From Streptomyces sp. 846.5 (GTDB lineage Bacteria; Actinomycetota; Actinomycetes; Streptomycetales; Streptomycetaceae), in assembly GCF_004365705.1 (NCBI RefSeq), contig NZ_SOBN01000002.1, forward strand, positions 1,364,001 to 1,428,000: 64,000 bases of DNA, read 5' to 3'. Shown here one piece after another: positions 26,643 to 35,079 of this stretch. How positions within the stretch are numbered: position 1 is the first letter of the stretch; each line of letters starts with the position of its first letter. Position numbers and translations under genes: made by a program. The notes below the pieces were generated by a model. That model ran no database searches and was not told the DNA's origin. It saw only the letters and a program-made list of their open reading frames with translations.

Positions 26643-26746
26643 GGGTTCGCTTCCTTCCTCGGTCCCGGAGTCCGGCTGGGCCGTGGCTCCGGCGCGGCTT
26701 GTCCCGCGCCGCCGACGGTTCCAGAAGCCGGTAACACGCCGCTAAC

Positions 26747-26790
26747 AGCCCGCTCACCGTGTCAGGGCGTCGACAGAGGTGGGGCGGGGG
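26747..26790. repeat. Imperfect copy 1 of a direct repeat also found at 27538
   Basis: AGCCCGCTCACCGTGTCAGG and the following GCGT, then GAGGTGGGGCGG after a short gap, match 27538-27584 in the same order. Copy 2 includes the stop codon and last codons of the SARP gene, so copy 1 appears to be a detached piece of that gene end. The 314-bp gap from 26643 to 26956 holds this repeat and the two divergent promoters of the secreted-protein genes; I see nothing else there. Confidence 0.6.
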
Positions 26791-26956
26791 CCTTCCGCGG
26801 GGTCCTTGGAAGCCTGGTGGGTGGCGTCCTCGTCGTCGGGTGAGGGGTTTGTGAGTGATCTGTTATCCGTGTCCGGAAGTCTGAGCGGCGCGGGACAGGC
26901 CGCACACCAGAGCTGGACCGGCCCGATTTCCGGGATCGGCCGAAAGGAATGAAGCC

Positions 26957-27397
26957 ATGAACAGGATCTCCAAAGCAACCATCACCGCGGCCACCGCCGC
27001 CTGTCTGCTGCTGGGTACCGGCACCGCGGCCCACGCGGACACGGTGGTCGACGGGGAGAACTTCTCGAAGGTCACCCAGACCACCGCAGCGGGGTACGCG
27101 GAAGCCGAGGCCTGGTGGTCGGACACCACCAGGACGCCGGTGTACAGCAAGACCTCGACCACCTACGTGACCGGTTACTTCGGCGACACCAATTCCGGCT
27201 ACACCATGAACGGTTGGTTGGAGCGCTCCACCGACGGAGGGGCCTCGTGGTACACGGTCTCCGGCGTCCACAGCCTGAGCGGCAACTCTTCCGCGGAGAC
27301 CGACGCCTACTACGACGGCCCCGGCTATCTCGCCCGTTCCTGCTTCCAGTTCACCTCATGGTCGGGCGCGGCCGTCCACTGCAGCCACGGCATCTGA
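26957..27397 (+). CDS. Small secreted protein, paralogue 3 of 3
   Basis: 146 residues with a Sec signal (cleavage after AAHA near residue 26). It is clearly paralogous to the protein at 26202: same length, WLERSTDGGASWYTVSGVHS in the middle, and the same C-terminus YLARSCFQFTSWSGAAVHC with its Cys pair. AAAGGAATG precedes the ATG. It converges on the SARP gene. The divergent arrangement of two near-identical genes, with a repeat between them, points to duplication with inversion. Function unknown. Confidence 0.82.
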   Translation: MNRISKATITAATAACLLLGTGTAAHADTVVDGENFSKVTQTTAAGYAEAEAWWSDTTRTPVYSKTSTTYVTGYFGDTNSGYTMNGWLERSTDGGASWYTVSGVHSLSGNSSAETDAYYDGPGYLARSCFQFTSWSGAAVHCSHGI

Positions 27398-27537
27398 CCG
27401 ACCAGCCCCAGTCGTTCGGCCACTTCGCCGGACTGGCCCCAGCCTGAGCCGGGGTGCAGGAGCACGGGAACAGGGCCTCGTGGATCGCTCCTTGGCGAAG
27501 ACATCCTCCGAACTGCGTCGGCAGGGAGAGTACCGAT

Positions 27538-27584
27538 AGCCCGCTCACTGTGTCAGGGCGTGGGCGTGGGCGGAGGTGGGGCGG
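27538..27584. repeat. Copy 2 of the direct repeat, overlapping the SARP gene end
   Basis: AGCCCGCTCACTGTGTCAGG and GCGT match copy 1 with one change, then an insertion of about 8 bases, then GAGGTGGGGCGG. The TCA within it is the SARP gene stop (minus strand). Confidence 0.6.
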
Positions 27585-30500
27585 TGTGGTGTTGTGCGAC
27601 GTTCGCTGTGTCAGGTCCGCCGGGCGGCCCGTCGCCTTCCAGGGCAGCCAGGTACGCCGCCGCTGCCGCTCCCTCGGCGGCACCCGTACGCCGGTAGATT
27701 GCCGTGGCCCGCCGGAGGTCGGCCAGGGCGGTTGGGCGGTCACCCATGCGCTCCGCGCAGCGGGCGGTACCTTCGAGGGCTCTCGCCTCATCGAGAGGAC
27801 TGTACGCCTCACGTGCCAGGCGGAGGGCCTGCCGGTACAGGGTCTGTGCCTCCGCCGGTCCTCGGGTCGCGGCCACGAGCGCACCTGTGCTGTTGAGCAC
27901 CTCGGTCTCGCCCTGGCGGTCGCCGAAGTCCCGGAAAATGGCCAGAGCCAGCTTCAGTGACTCGGCAGCGGCCAGGTAGTCCCCGCCTGCGCACTGCAGT
28001 CGGCCCAGGTCACCGAGGGTGCAGGCCTCACCCTGGCGGTGCTTGAGGGCGCGGAACATCGTCAGTGCCTGTTCCAGTAGCTCGGCTGCGGCCAGCTGAT
28101 CTCCGTTCGCCAGCTGCACGCGCCCCAGGGCCCAGAGCGCGTAGGTCCGGTTGAGGCGGTGTCCAAGCTCCCGGTAGATCGTCTCCGCCCGTTCCAGCAG
28201 TTCGGCCGCGACCGGATAGTTCCCAGTCAACAGCCGTACCGCGCCCAGTTCGGCCAGGGCACCGGCCTCGCCCTGGCGGCTGCCGAGGTCCTGGAAAATT
28301 CTCAGGGCTTGTTCGTGCAGTTCCCCTGCGGCTGGATAGTCTCCGGTCGAGAACCTGAGCCGGCCCAACTCCCAGAGGGCGTAGGCCTCGCCCTGGCGGT
28401 GTCCGATGTCCCGGTAGGTCTTCAGGGCCCGTTCCTGCAGGTCGATGCCCGGTGGATAGTCTCCGGCCATGAGACGTAGGCGCCCGAGTTCCCACAGGGT
28501 GTTGGCCTGACCGAGGCTGTCGCCGATGTCCTGATACGTCGACAGGGCACGCTCCTGCAGCCCGGACGCGGCCTGCGGGTTCCCCGTCGCCAGGCGTATC
28601 CGACCCAGGTCCCACAGGACGTTGGCCTCACCCAGTCGGTCACCCAGTTGCCGGTGGATCGCCAGAGCCCCCTCGTGCAACTCCGTGGCACCGGACATGT
28701 CCCCAGTCATATGGGTTACCCGACCGCAGGCGTGGAGGGCGCAGGCCTCGCCGAGGCGGTCGCCCTGGTCGTGCGCGGCGGCGGCAGCCGTGCGGTGGAG
28801 CGCGGCTGCCTGAGCCCAGGGCCCTTCCAGTTCGAGAAAACCGGCCAGGGCCGCGGCGAGGGGAACCACTCGCGAGGCGTGAGCGGCGGCGATCAGATTG
28901 TCACGTTCGGTGCGCATCCAGGTCAGAGCGACGGACCGGTCGTCCAACGCCGGCGCCACGTCAGGCGTCGCGGGGACGGAAGGCGGGCCGGAGGCAGTGT
29001 GGCGACGGCCCAACCGGCGGTCGGCGGCCTCGGCCGTGCGCCGGTAGTACTCCAGCAGCCGGTCGAGCGCTTTGTCACGTTCCTCGGCCGAGTCGTCGAT
29101 GCCGAGGGCGCGGGCATGAAGACGGACGAGGTCGTGGAATCGGTAACGGCCGGGGCTGCGCTGTTGGAGCAGATTGTGGTCCAGCAGGGATTCGAGTGAA
29201 CGCTCGGCGGTGCGGTGATCTGCGCTGATCAGGTTGGCGGCGGCATAGGCGTCGAAGTCGGGGCCGGGGACCTGGCCCAGGCGGCGGAAGAGCAGTTGCT
29301 CGTCGGCGGGCAGCGCCGCGTAGGACAGGTCGAAGACGGCGGTCAGATTGCGGTCCTCGTCCTTGAGATGGTCCAGACGGAGGTTCTCGTCGCGCAGTTG
29401 CTGGGCCAGGTCCTCAATGCGCAGGGAGCGGTGGTGGCGCAGCCGGGCGGCGACGATCCGGACGGCCAATGGCAGGCCGCCGCAAAGGTCGATCAGCTCG
29501 GCGACCGCCGGGTGGTCCTCGGGAATCCGCTTCGGCCCGGCGACCTTGTGCAGCAGCGCGATCGCATCGTTGTCAGGAAGGACATCGAGGTTCAGGAGGT
29601 GGACGTCGTCCAGACCAGCCAGAACCGTGCGGCTGGTGATCAGCACCAGGCAGCCCGGCGCTCCGGGGAGAAGTGGGCGCACCTGGGCGGTGCCGGCCGC
29701 GTTGTCCAGGACGATCAGAGTCGTCGCTCCAGCCAGCCGGGAGCGGTAGAGGGCCGCGCGCTCGCTCGGATCCCGCGGGATCGCTTGGGACGGCACGTTG
29801 AGGGAGCGCAGCAAGTAGTCCAGCGCGTCGCCGGCGCTCAGCGGCGGGATGCCGGCGGTGTTGCCACGCAGGTCAACGAACAGTTGACCGTCGGGGAACC
29901 TGTCGCTGATCCGGTGGGCGGCGTGGACGACGAGGGCGCTCTTGCCTACCCCGGCCATACCGTCGAGCGCGGAGACGACCACCATGCCTGCGTCGCTTCC
30001 GGCAGGAGCCGCGTCGGCCAGGGCAAGGAGTTCGTCAAGTTCGCGGGTGCGCCCGGTGAACACTCGTGTGTCGGCGGGCAGTTGGTGACGAGGGCCGCTG
30101 AGGCCGGCAAGGCCTGCCACCCTTGCCGATGTGGCAGCAGCGGTGACGGTGGGGCCGTGTGGCCGTGAGGCCCGGCCGGTATCGACCGCTGCGGGGGCCG
30201 CAAGCAGAGGGTCGACGGCCAGGATCTGACGGTGCAGTTGCTGGACGGCGGGGGAGGGCTCCACGCCGAGTTCCTCGATCAGTGTGTGTCGCAGTCTACG
30301 GAAGACGTCCAGTGCCTCGGCCTGCCGGTCGGAGCGGTAAAGGGCGGTCATCAGCTTCCCGTGCAGGCTTTCGCGGAGGCTGTGGTCCGCCGTCAGGCTG
30401 TACAGTTCGCCGATGACTTGGGCGTGGCGCCCCAGCTGCAGTTCGGCGCCAATGCGGGCTTCGAGCGTCTGAAGGCGGTCCTCGTTCAGACGCTGCAACT

Positions 30501-30945
30501 GTGTCTGCCAGCCGTCCAGGCCGTCGGTGTCCGCGAGCGGGGCACCGCGCCACAGGGCGAGAGCGGCTGCGAAGTGCTCGGACGCGTCGGCCCAGCGCCC
30601 GGCGAGTTCCGCGCTCCGCCCCCGCGCGCTGTGCTCGGCGAACATGTGGGAGTCGAGTTCGCCGGGCTCGACCCGGACCAGGTAACCGGGTGCCGCGGTC
30701 AGTACCCTGGCGCCGCCCTCCCCGCCCAGCGTCCGCCGCAGGCGCAGCAGATGGTTGTGCAGCGAGGCCATCGCCGAGGCCGGCGGAGAAGCGCCCCACA
30801 GCGCCTCGACGAGCCGCTCGGTCGACACCGCCGTGTTGGCCTCCAACAGGAGTGCGGCCAGCAGCGTGCGGGACTTGCGGGCGCTGATCGCGGTGGGTGC
30901 TCCGGTGTGTCCCACTCTCAGCGGGCCCAGTAACCAGAACCTCAT
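27553..30945 (-). CDS. SARP-type regulator with NB-ARC ATPase and TPR domains
   Basis: 1130 residues from the Met at 30945, where the DNA-binding domain begins (MRFWLLGPLRV). Domains in order: OmpR-like winged helix (1-95), bacterial transcriptional activator domain (about 98-245), NB-ARC ATPase with P-loop DGMAGVGKSALVV (328-340) and LIVLDNA later, then a long run of TPR units of about 40 residues with recurrent RQGEA and LWELGRLR. This is the AfsR-like architecture that integrates signals and activates secondary metabolism or development. No biosynthetic cluster is nearby, so the target may be elsewhere or the adjacent secreted proteins. AAAGG lies ten bases before the ATG. Confidence 0.93.
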   Translation of the reverse strand: MRFWLLGPLRVGHTGAPTAISARKSRTLLAALLLEANTAVSTERLVEALWGASPPASAMASLHNHLLRLRRTLGGEGGARVLTAAPGYLVRVEPGELDSHMFAEHSARGRSAELAGRWADASEHFAAALALWRGAPLADTDGLDGWQTQLQRLNEDRLQTLEARIGAELQLGRHAQVIGELYSLTADHSLRESLHGKLMTALYRSDRQAEALDVFRRLRHTLIEELGVEPSPAVQQLHRQILAVDPLLAAPAAVDTGRASRPHGPTVTAAATSARVAGLAGLSGPRHQLPADTRVFTGRTRELDELLALADAAPAGSDAGMVVVSALDGMAGVGKSALVVHAAHRISDRFPDGQLFVDLRGNTAGIPPLSAGDALDYLLRSLNVPSQAIPRDPSERAALYRSRLAGATTLIVLDNAAGTAQVRPLLPGAPGCLVLITSRTVLAGLDDVHLLNLDVLPDNDAIALLHKVAGPKRIPEDHPAVAELIDLCGGLPLAVRIVAARLRHHRSLRIEDLAQQLRDENLRLDHLKDEDRNLTAVFDLSYAALPADEQLLFRRLGQVPGPDFDAYAAANLISADHRTAERSLESLLDHNLLQQRSPGRYRFHDLVRLHARALGIDDSAEERDKALDRLLEYYRRTAEAADRRLGRRHTASGPPSVPATPDVAPALDDRSVALTWMRTERDNLIAAAHASRVVPLAAALAGFLELEGPWAQAAALHRTAAAAAHDQGDRLGEACALHACGRVTHMTGDMSGATELHEGALAIHRQLGDRLGEANVLWDLGRIRLATGNPQAASGLQERALSTYQDIGDSLGQANTLWELGRLRLMAGDYPPGIDLQERALKTYRDIGHRQGEAYALWELGRLRFSTGDYPAAGELHEQALRIFQDLGSRQGEAGALAELGAVRLLTGNYPVAAELLERAETIYRELGHRLNRTYALWALGRVQLANGDQLAAAELLEQALTMFRALKHRQGEACTLGDLGRLQCAGGDYLAAAESLKLALAIFRDFGDRQGETEVLNSTGALVAATRGPAEAQTLYRQALRLAREAYSPLDEARALEGTARCAERMGDRPTALADLRRATAIYRRTGAAEGAAAAAYLAALEGDGPPGGPDTANVAQHHTAPPPPTPTP

Positions 30946-31021
30946 CTGCACAGACCTTTCTGACGGCCTGGCGGTCGGCCGCAGTCCTTTGCCGAGGCGC
31001 CGGTGCGGGCGCCACCAGCAG

Positions 31022-31624
31022 TCAGAGTTCTGTGGAAGAAGGTCGGCCATGATGCCCTGGAGCCGTCCTGTTCCCGGGAGTTGACCACGATGGTACCGGC
31101 GCGGCAGAGGAGATCCGACCCAGGTGTGCGAACCGACGCGCACCGAGCCCGAAGGGACCCTGGACGTGGGCGCCCTCCCGAAGCGGGATGGGCTCGTGGT
31201 GCGAGTTGGCCAGGCCGACGTCGACCGACCAGCGTTCGCCGTCGATGACGACGGTGAGGGCCATGTGCGTCGCGTATTCGTCGGCGGTTGCTCTGGCGGT
31301 CGCGACGGAGCCGTTGATCTGGCCGCGGTGCACGGTGGCGTCGTACCCGAGGACGGTCAGCAGCTCGCAGAAGGCGTTGTTCAGGTTGAAGCAGTAGCCG
31401 CCCCGGCCGGCCAGGATGCGGGCTATGGACTCGGCCGGGTCGATGCCCTGCGGGCGTCCGAGCTGGATGTCGAAGTTCTCGAAGGCGATGAGCTCGACGT
31501 GCGCGCGGTGAAGTCTGCGCAGGGTGTCGAGCGACGGAGCGCCGAGGGACTGCGGGTTGTCGACGCCGAGCCTGGCCAGGTAGGCCGCGGTCCAGGCGGG
31601 ATGATCGTTTGTCTTCGAGGTCAT
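31022..31624 (-). CDS. Arylamine N-acetyltransferase, C-terminally truncated
   Basis: 200 residues against about 270-280 for the family. The catalytic triad is complete: Cys78 in RGGYCFNLN, His120 in ATHMALTVV and Asp135 in SVDVGL. After about residue 157 (VQGPFG) the sequence stops looking like the family and turns Pro/Arg/Ser-rich, ending 76 bp before the SARP start. The C-terminal domain that closes over acetyl-CoA is therefore lost, by frameshift or deletion. It may be inactive. Confidence 0.72.
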   Translation of the reverse strand: MTSKTNDHPAWTAAYLARLGVDNPQSLGAPSLDTLRRLHRAHVELIAFENFDIQLGRPQGIDPAESIARILAGRGGYCFNLNNAFCELLTVLGYDATVHRGQINGSVATARATADEYATHMALTVVIDGERWSVDVGLANSHHEPIPLREGAHVQGPFGLGARRFAHLGRISSAAPVPSWSTPGNRTAPGHHGRPSSTEL

Positions 31625-31716
31625 GGCCGCGAAAATCCGATCAGCGATTAACGCGGCGCTGCATCAGGTGCATCGGGCCGTGGCTGAGCCAGGGCGGGTG
31701 CATGTGCGAGGGCCGG

Positions 31717-32682
31717 TCAATGGGGAAACATCCGCGGTGGCCGTTGCCGGGGCAGTTCCTCGCGGAACTCCTCGATGATGGAACTGATCTGCCGCGTCAG
31801 TTGCGTCTTCTCCAGGCGATCCAGGTAGAGATTGCGTTGCGCCAGGGCGACGGCGTCGACGCTGAAGTACAGCGCCATCAGCGGATTGACGAACAACTCG
31901 CTGCCCTTGGTCCGCTCGGTGAACTGGACGTCCCCGAAGTCCCCGCGCACCGCGGCGGCGATGGAGCCATTGACGATGCTGGGGTGCGTCGGCGTCTCGC
32001 TCCGCGCATGAGCAACCGCGTCCAAGTACAGGGTGCCCTCCCGGCTGTCACGCGGCACCGAGAACGCACCCAGGTACGCGCCGTCGCGCTCCAGCGCCGC
32101 CAGGTTCTCCAGTACCAGCACATGATTGACGCCGTGGTGGGCGTCGACACCGAAACCCAGACAGGTCACCAGACGGTGTTCGACCTCAGTCAGCCCGTGG
32201 ACGGCAGCCAGGCTGGCCATGTCCTCCTCCGGGGTACCCAGGCCGTGCTCGTCCCCGGCCATCAGAATGTCGGTTCCGCCGTCGACCAGCACGATCGCAT
32301 CCACCCCGCCGAGATGGTCGATCAGGGCACGATAGGCGGCCCGCAACGGCTGCACCCCGGAACGGTTGAACGCGTACACCGTGTCCGGCAGGCCGTGCAG
32401 CGCAAGCCAGCGGGCCAGAGTGCGTTCGGGGAAGTAGTCGCCCCGGGCAGCAGTGTCCGGGCGGATCGCGGCCACATCCTGTTCCAGCCACACGTCCAGG
32501 TCCAGCCCGTACAGGTCGGCGAAGGACAGATTCGCCAGATACACATCCTTCCCGGACTGCTGAAGCGCCAGGGCAATCGGCAGTCCGGCGTAGATGTCGA
32601 AACCACCACCCGCGCCCGCTATCAGGATGCGCTGGGCGTCGCGGAGCCGGGTGAACAACGGCGGTTCGAGGAGCGAGAACAT
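31717..32682 (-). CDS. DUF1152 family protein
   Basis: 321 residues. The N-terminal ILIAGAGGGFDIYAGLPIA resembles a nucleotide-binding loop, and the centre has DAIVLVDGGTDILMAGDEHGLGTPEEDM, typical of DUF1152 proteins of actinobacteria and archaea. No reaction is established. It is separated by 92 bp from the acetyltransferase and 199 bp from the acyl-CoA dehydrogenase pair. I see no link to catabolism. Confidence 0.82.
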   Translation of the reverse strand: MFSLLEPPLFTRLRDAQRILIAGAGGGFDIYAGLPIALALQQSGKDVYLANLSFADLYGLDLDVWLEQDVAAIRPDTAARGDYFPERTLARWLALHGLPDTVYAFNRSGVQPLRAAYRALIDHLGGVDAIVLVDGGTDILMAGDEHGLGTPEEDMASLAAVHGLTEVEHRLVTCLGFGVDAHHGVNHVLVLENLAALERDGAYLGAFSVPRDSREGTLYLDAVAHARSETPTHPSIVNGSIAAAVRGDFGDVQFTERTKGSELFVNPLMALYFSVDAVALAQRNLYLDRLEKTQLTRQISSIIEEFREELPRQRPPRMFPH

Positions 32683-32881
32683 TCGAGCACGGTAGCGAAC
32701 GATCCCCGACAGCGCCGCCCGAACCCCCAGACCAGGCCACAGCGCACTGGTAGTCGGAGATCAACACACAGCCCTGCCACCCCTGCTCCCCGGTAATGTG
32801 GTCGGCGGCAGTGTTGCTGACGCGGCTCGGTGCCTGGATGGGACCCCGCGGGCACAGGTCAGCGTGCGCGCGCTCACCTCT

Positions 32882-33844
32882 TCAGCGGGTTTGCGGGCTC
32901 GCGGGGACCGGGAAGAGGGCGTCGAAGCCGTCGCGCCGAACCCGGTCGGCGAGCAGGGCCGTCGTTCCGAGGCGGCCGACCGGGCGGCGGAGTACCGGTT
33001 GCAGGTGGCGGTCGATGACGGCGAGGTCGTGCTCCTCGCACAGGCCCATCGCGGCGAGGATCTGGTGGGCGTGGGAGAGGACGGTGTGGGCCGACTCGAG
33101 CATCTGCAAGCGCAGCGCCAGCAGGTCGGCGGGTTCGGCCCGGGCGACGCGGAGCAGCCACCAGGTGTAGCGGGCCAGCTCGTCCAGGCTGTCCCGGGCC
33201 AGGACCAGGTCGGCGATCCGCCAGCGGATCTCGCCGAACCGTCCGATGGCCACGCCGAACTGTCGGCGCTCCCGGGCATGACGCAACGCCAGCTCGGTGG
33301 CCCCGGCCAGGGCCCCGGCGACCCAGAACGCGTCGAGCAACAGGTGCATCCCGGACACGTCGGTCGTCAGCGGGCCGAGCCCGGTGTCGACGAGCCGCAC
33401 CTCGCAGCCGAACGGGTCCAGCGGGGCGTGCCTATGCTGCCCCACCGAGACCGAGAACACCCGGTGGTCGCGCAGGTCCACCGCGATCGCGTCCGGCATC
33501 ACATCGGCGTGGTAGAGCGCGGTGCACTCCCCCAGTACCAGGTGTACCCCGCCCCAGTCCTGACGGGCCGTCGGTGGAACGGCGAGCACCTGGACCAGCG
33601 GCCAGGGCAGCACCACCCGTCCGGCCTCGCGTACGGCCAGCGCCGCGGCGGCGGCCTCCTCCTCTTCGCCCCAGGGGTCGAGCGACAGGGCACCGATGGC
33701 GTCCAGTTGCGGGCGGACCACCTCCGACCGGTGGGCCGGTTCGGCCTCGGCCCGTCGGGCCGCCTCGACCCCGCCCATCGAGCGGAGCACACCGGTCACG
33801 GTCTCCGCATAGGCCCTGGCGCTCTTCGGCCACTCACGACGCAT
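32882..33844 (-). CDS. Acyl-CoA dehydrogenase-like subunit (shorter partner)
   Basis: 320 residues. The middle and C-terminal domains resemble acyl-CoA dehydrogenases (HARERRQFGVAIGRFGEIRWRI at about 197-218), but the N-terminal helical domain is reduced and flavin-binding sequence is hard to see. It overlaps the full-length dehydrogenase gene by 11 bp. Such unequal pairs are known as alpha2beta2 heterotetramers in mycobacterial steroid side-chain degradation (ChsE1-ChsE2 type), where each partner gives half of the FAD site. I infer the same here. Confidence 0.8.
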   Translation of the reverse strand: MRREWPKSARAYAETVTGVLRSMGGVEAARRAEAEPAHRSEVVRPQLDAIGALSLDPWGEEEEAAAAALAVREAGRVVLPWPLVQVLAVPPTARQDWGGVHLVLGECTALYHADVMPDAIAVDLRDHRVFSVSVGQHRHAPLDPFGCEVRLVDTGLGPLTTDVSGMHLLLDAFWVAGALAGATELALRHARERRQFGVAIGRFGEIRWRIADLVLARDSLDELARYTWWLLRVARAEPADLLALRLQMLESAHTVLSHAHQILAAMGLCEEHDLAVIDRHLQPVLRRPVGRLGTTALLADRVRRDGFDALFPVPASPQTR

Positions 33845-35009
33845 GGTCCGTCCCCTCCAGTGCGGCGCGGGCGACGACCAGTCGCTGCACCTCTATCGTC
33901 CCGGACGCGATCGTCGCCGATCGCGAGTAGCGCAGCACGTCCTCGACATGGCCGAGCAGGCCTTGCCCCGAGGTGGGCGCGAGACCCTCCGGGCCGCATA
34001 CGTCTGCAGCCAACTCGGCTACCTCCTGGTCGAGTTGGATTGAGGCCAGTCGAGCCAGGGAGGCCACCTGCTGGGTCAGCCGCCCCGCCTCGTTGAGTGC
34101 GACGGCGCGATAGCTGAGCAGCCGGGCGACCCGGGTGTGCACCAGCGCGCGAACGTACTCGGCAGCGGCTGCCGGTTCCTCCAGCCCTTCGTGGCCCGCG
34201 AGTTCGGAGAGCACCCGGTCGTCGCGGGCGTACCGGGGGATGCCGATGCGTTCGTGCTTGAGCACGAGCCCCATCACCTCCCAGCCCCGGCCGACCTCGC
34301 CGAGCACCGCGTCGGCGCCGACCCGTACGGAGTCGAAGAAGACCTCGTTGAGGTGCTGCTCGCCCATCATCGACTCGATCGGGACCACGGTGATCCCCGG
34401 ACTGTCCATGGGCACCAGGAAGACGGTGATGCCGTCGTGCTTCCGCTCCGACCGGGAGGTCCGGGCGGCGAGGAAGCACCACTGCGCCAGGCCCGCGTAG
34501 GAGGTCCAGATCTTCTGACCGTCGAGCACCCACTCCGCGCCGTCGCGTCGCGCGGCGAGCTTCAGCGAGCCGAGGTCGGTGCCGGCTTCGGGTTCGCTGA
34601 AGCCCTGGCACCAGACCGCCGTCCCGGAGGAAATGCCGGGCAGGTGCCGGGCGCGCTGCTCGGCGGTGCCGACCTCCATCAGCACCGGACCGACCCAGTT
34701 GAGACCCATGTACTGCGGACCGCGTGGTTCGAAGTGGGCCCACATCTCCTCACGTAGCACGGTCTGCTGCCACAGATCCGCTCCTCCGCCGCCGTACTCG
34801 ACCGGCCAGCTGAGGGTCAGCAGGTCCTCGTCCGCCAGGCGCCGACAGATCCGGGCGACGACGGCCCGGATGTCCGGTGCGAGGGAGAACGGCGCGACCC
34901 AGTCGGGGGGCAGCTCCTCGGCGAGCAGAGCACGGAGGCGGGTGCGGAGCGAGGCCGCCCCGGGGCCGAGATCGAGATCGAGTTCTGGACCTGCCTGGGC
35001 CGTTGACAT
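33834..35009 (-). CDS. Acyl-CoA dehydrogenase (larger partner)
   Basis: 391 residues of the acyl-CoA dehydrogenase fold: WPVEYGGGGADLWQQTVLREE in the helical domain, the flavin/substrate strand QGFSEPEAGTDLGSLKL, GQKIWTSYA, and a C-terminal SATIASGTIEVQRLVVAR. It introduces a 2,3 double bond into an acyl-CoA. It is first in the minus-strand pair and divergent from the CoA-transferase operon over 70 bp. It is most like the FadE members that act on bulky or branched CoA esters rather than straight chains. Confidence 0.9.
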   Translation of the reverse strand: MSTAQAGPELDLDLGPGAASLRTRLRALLAEELPPDWVAPFSLAPDIRAVVARICRRLADEDLLTLSWPVEYGGGGADLWQQTVLREEMWAHFEPRGPQYMGLNWVGPVLMEVGTAEQRARHLPGISSGTAVWCQGFSEPEAGTDLGSLKLAARRDGAEWVLDGQKIWTSYAGLAQWCFLAARTSRSERKHDGITVFLVPMDSPGITVVPIESMMGEQHLNEVFFDSVRVGADAVLGEVGRGWEVMGLVLKHERIGIPRYARDDRVLSELAGHEGLEEPAAAAEYVRALVHTRVARLLSYRAVALNEAGRLTQQVASLARLASIQLDQEVAELAADVCGPEGLAPTSGQGLLGHVEDVLRYSRSATIASGTIEVQRLVVARAALEGTDHAS

Positions 35010-35050
35010 CGGCGCACGCCCCTCGCATAGTCATGCGTAAGATTACTAAG

Positions 35051-35066
35051 ATATAAAGGATAGCAA
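35051..35066. promoter_or_regulatory. Partial match to the second GntR operator
   Basis: ATATAAAGGATAGCAA in the 70-bp gap between divergent starts shares AAAGGATAG with the minus-strand form of the site at 20511 and AAGGTTAGC with 18969. The match covers only one half, so it is weak. Confidence 0.3.
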
Positions 35067-35079
35067 GAGGCCTAGGCGC

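Noticed and set aside
27553..30945. TPR-coding region as a possible DNA repeat array or CRISPR
   Set aside because: The periodicity of about 120 bp is codon-level repetition of TPR units; there are no identical repeats with unique spacers.
27553..31143. Earlier start for the SARP regulator at 31143
   Set aside because: The extra 66 residues overlap the acetyltransferase end and match nothing; the winged helix begins exactly at Met 30945.
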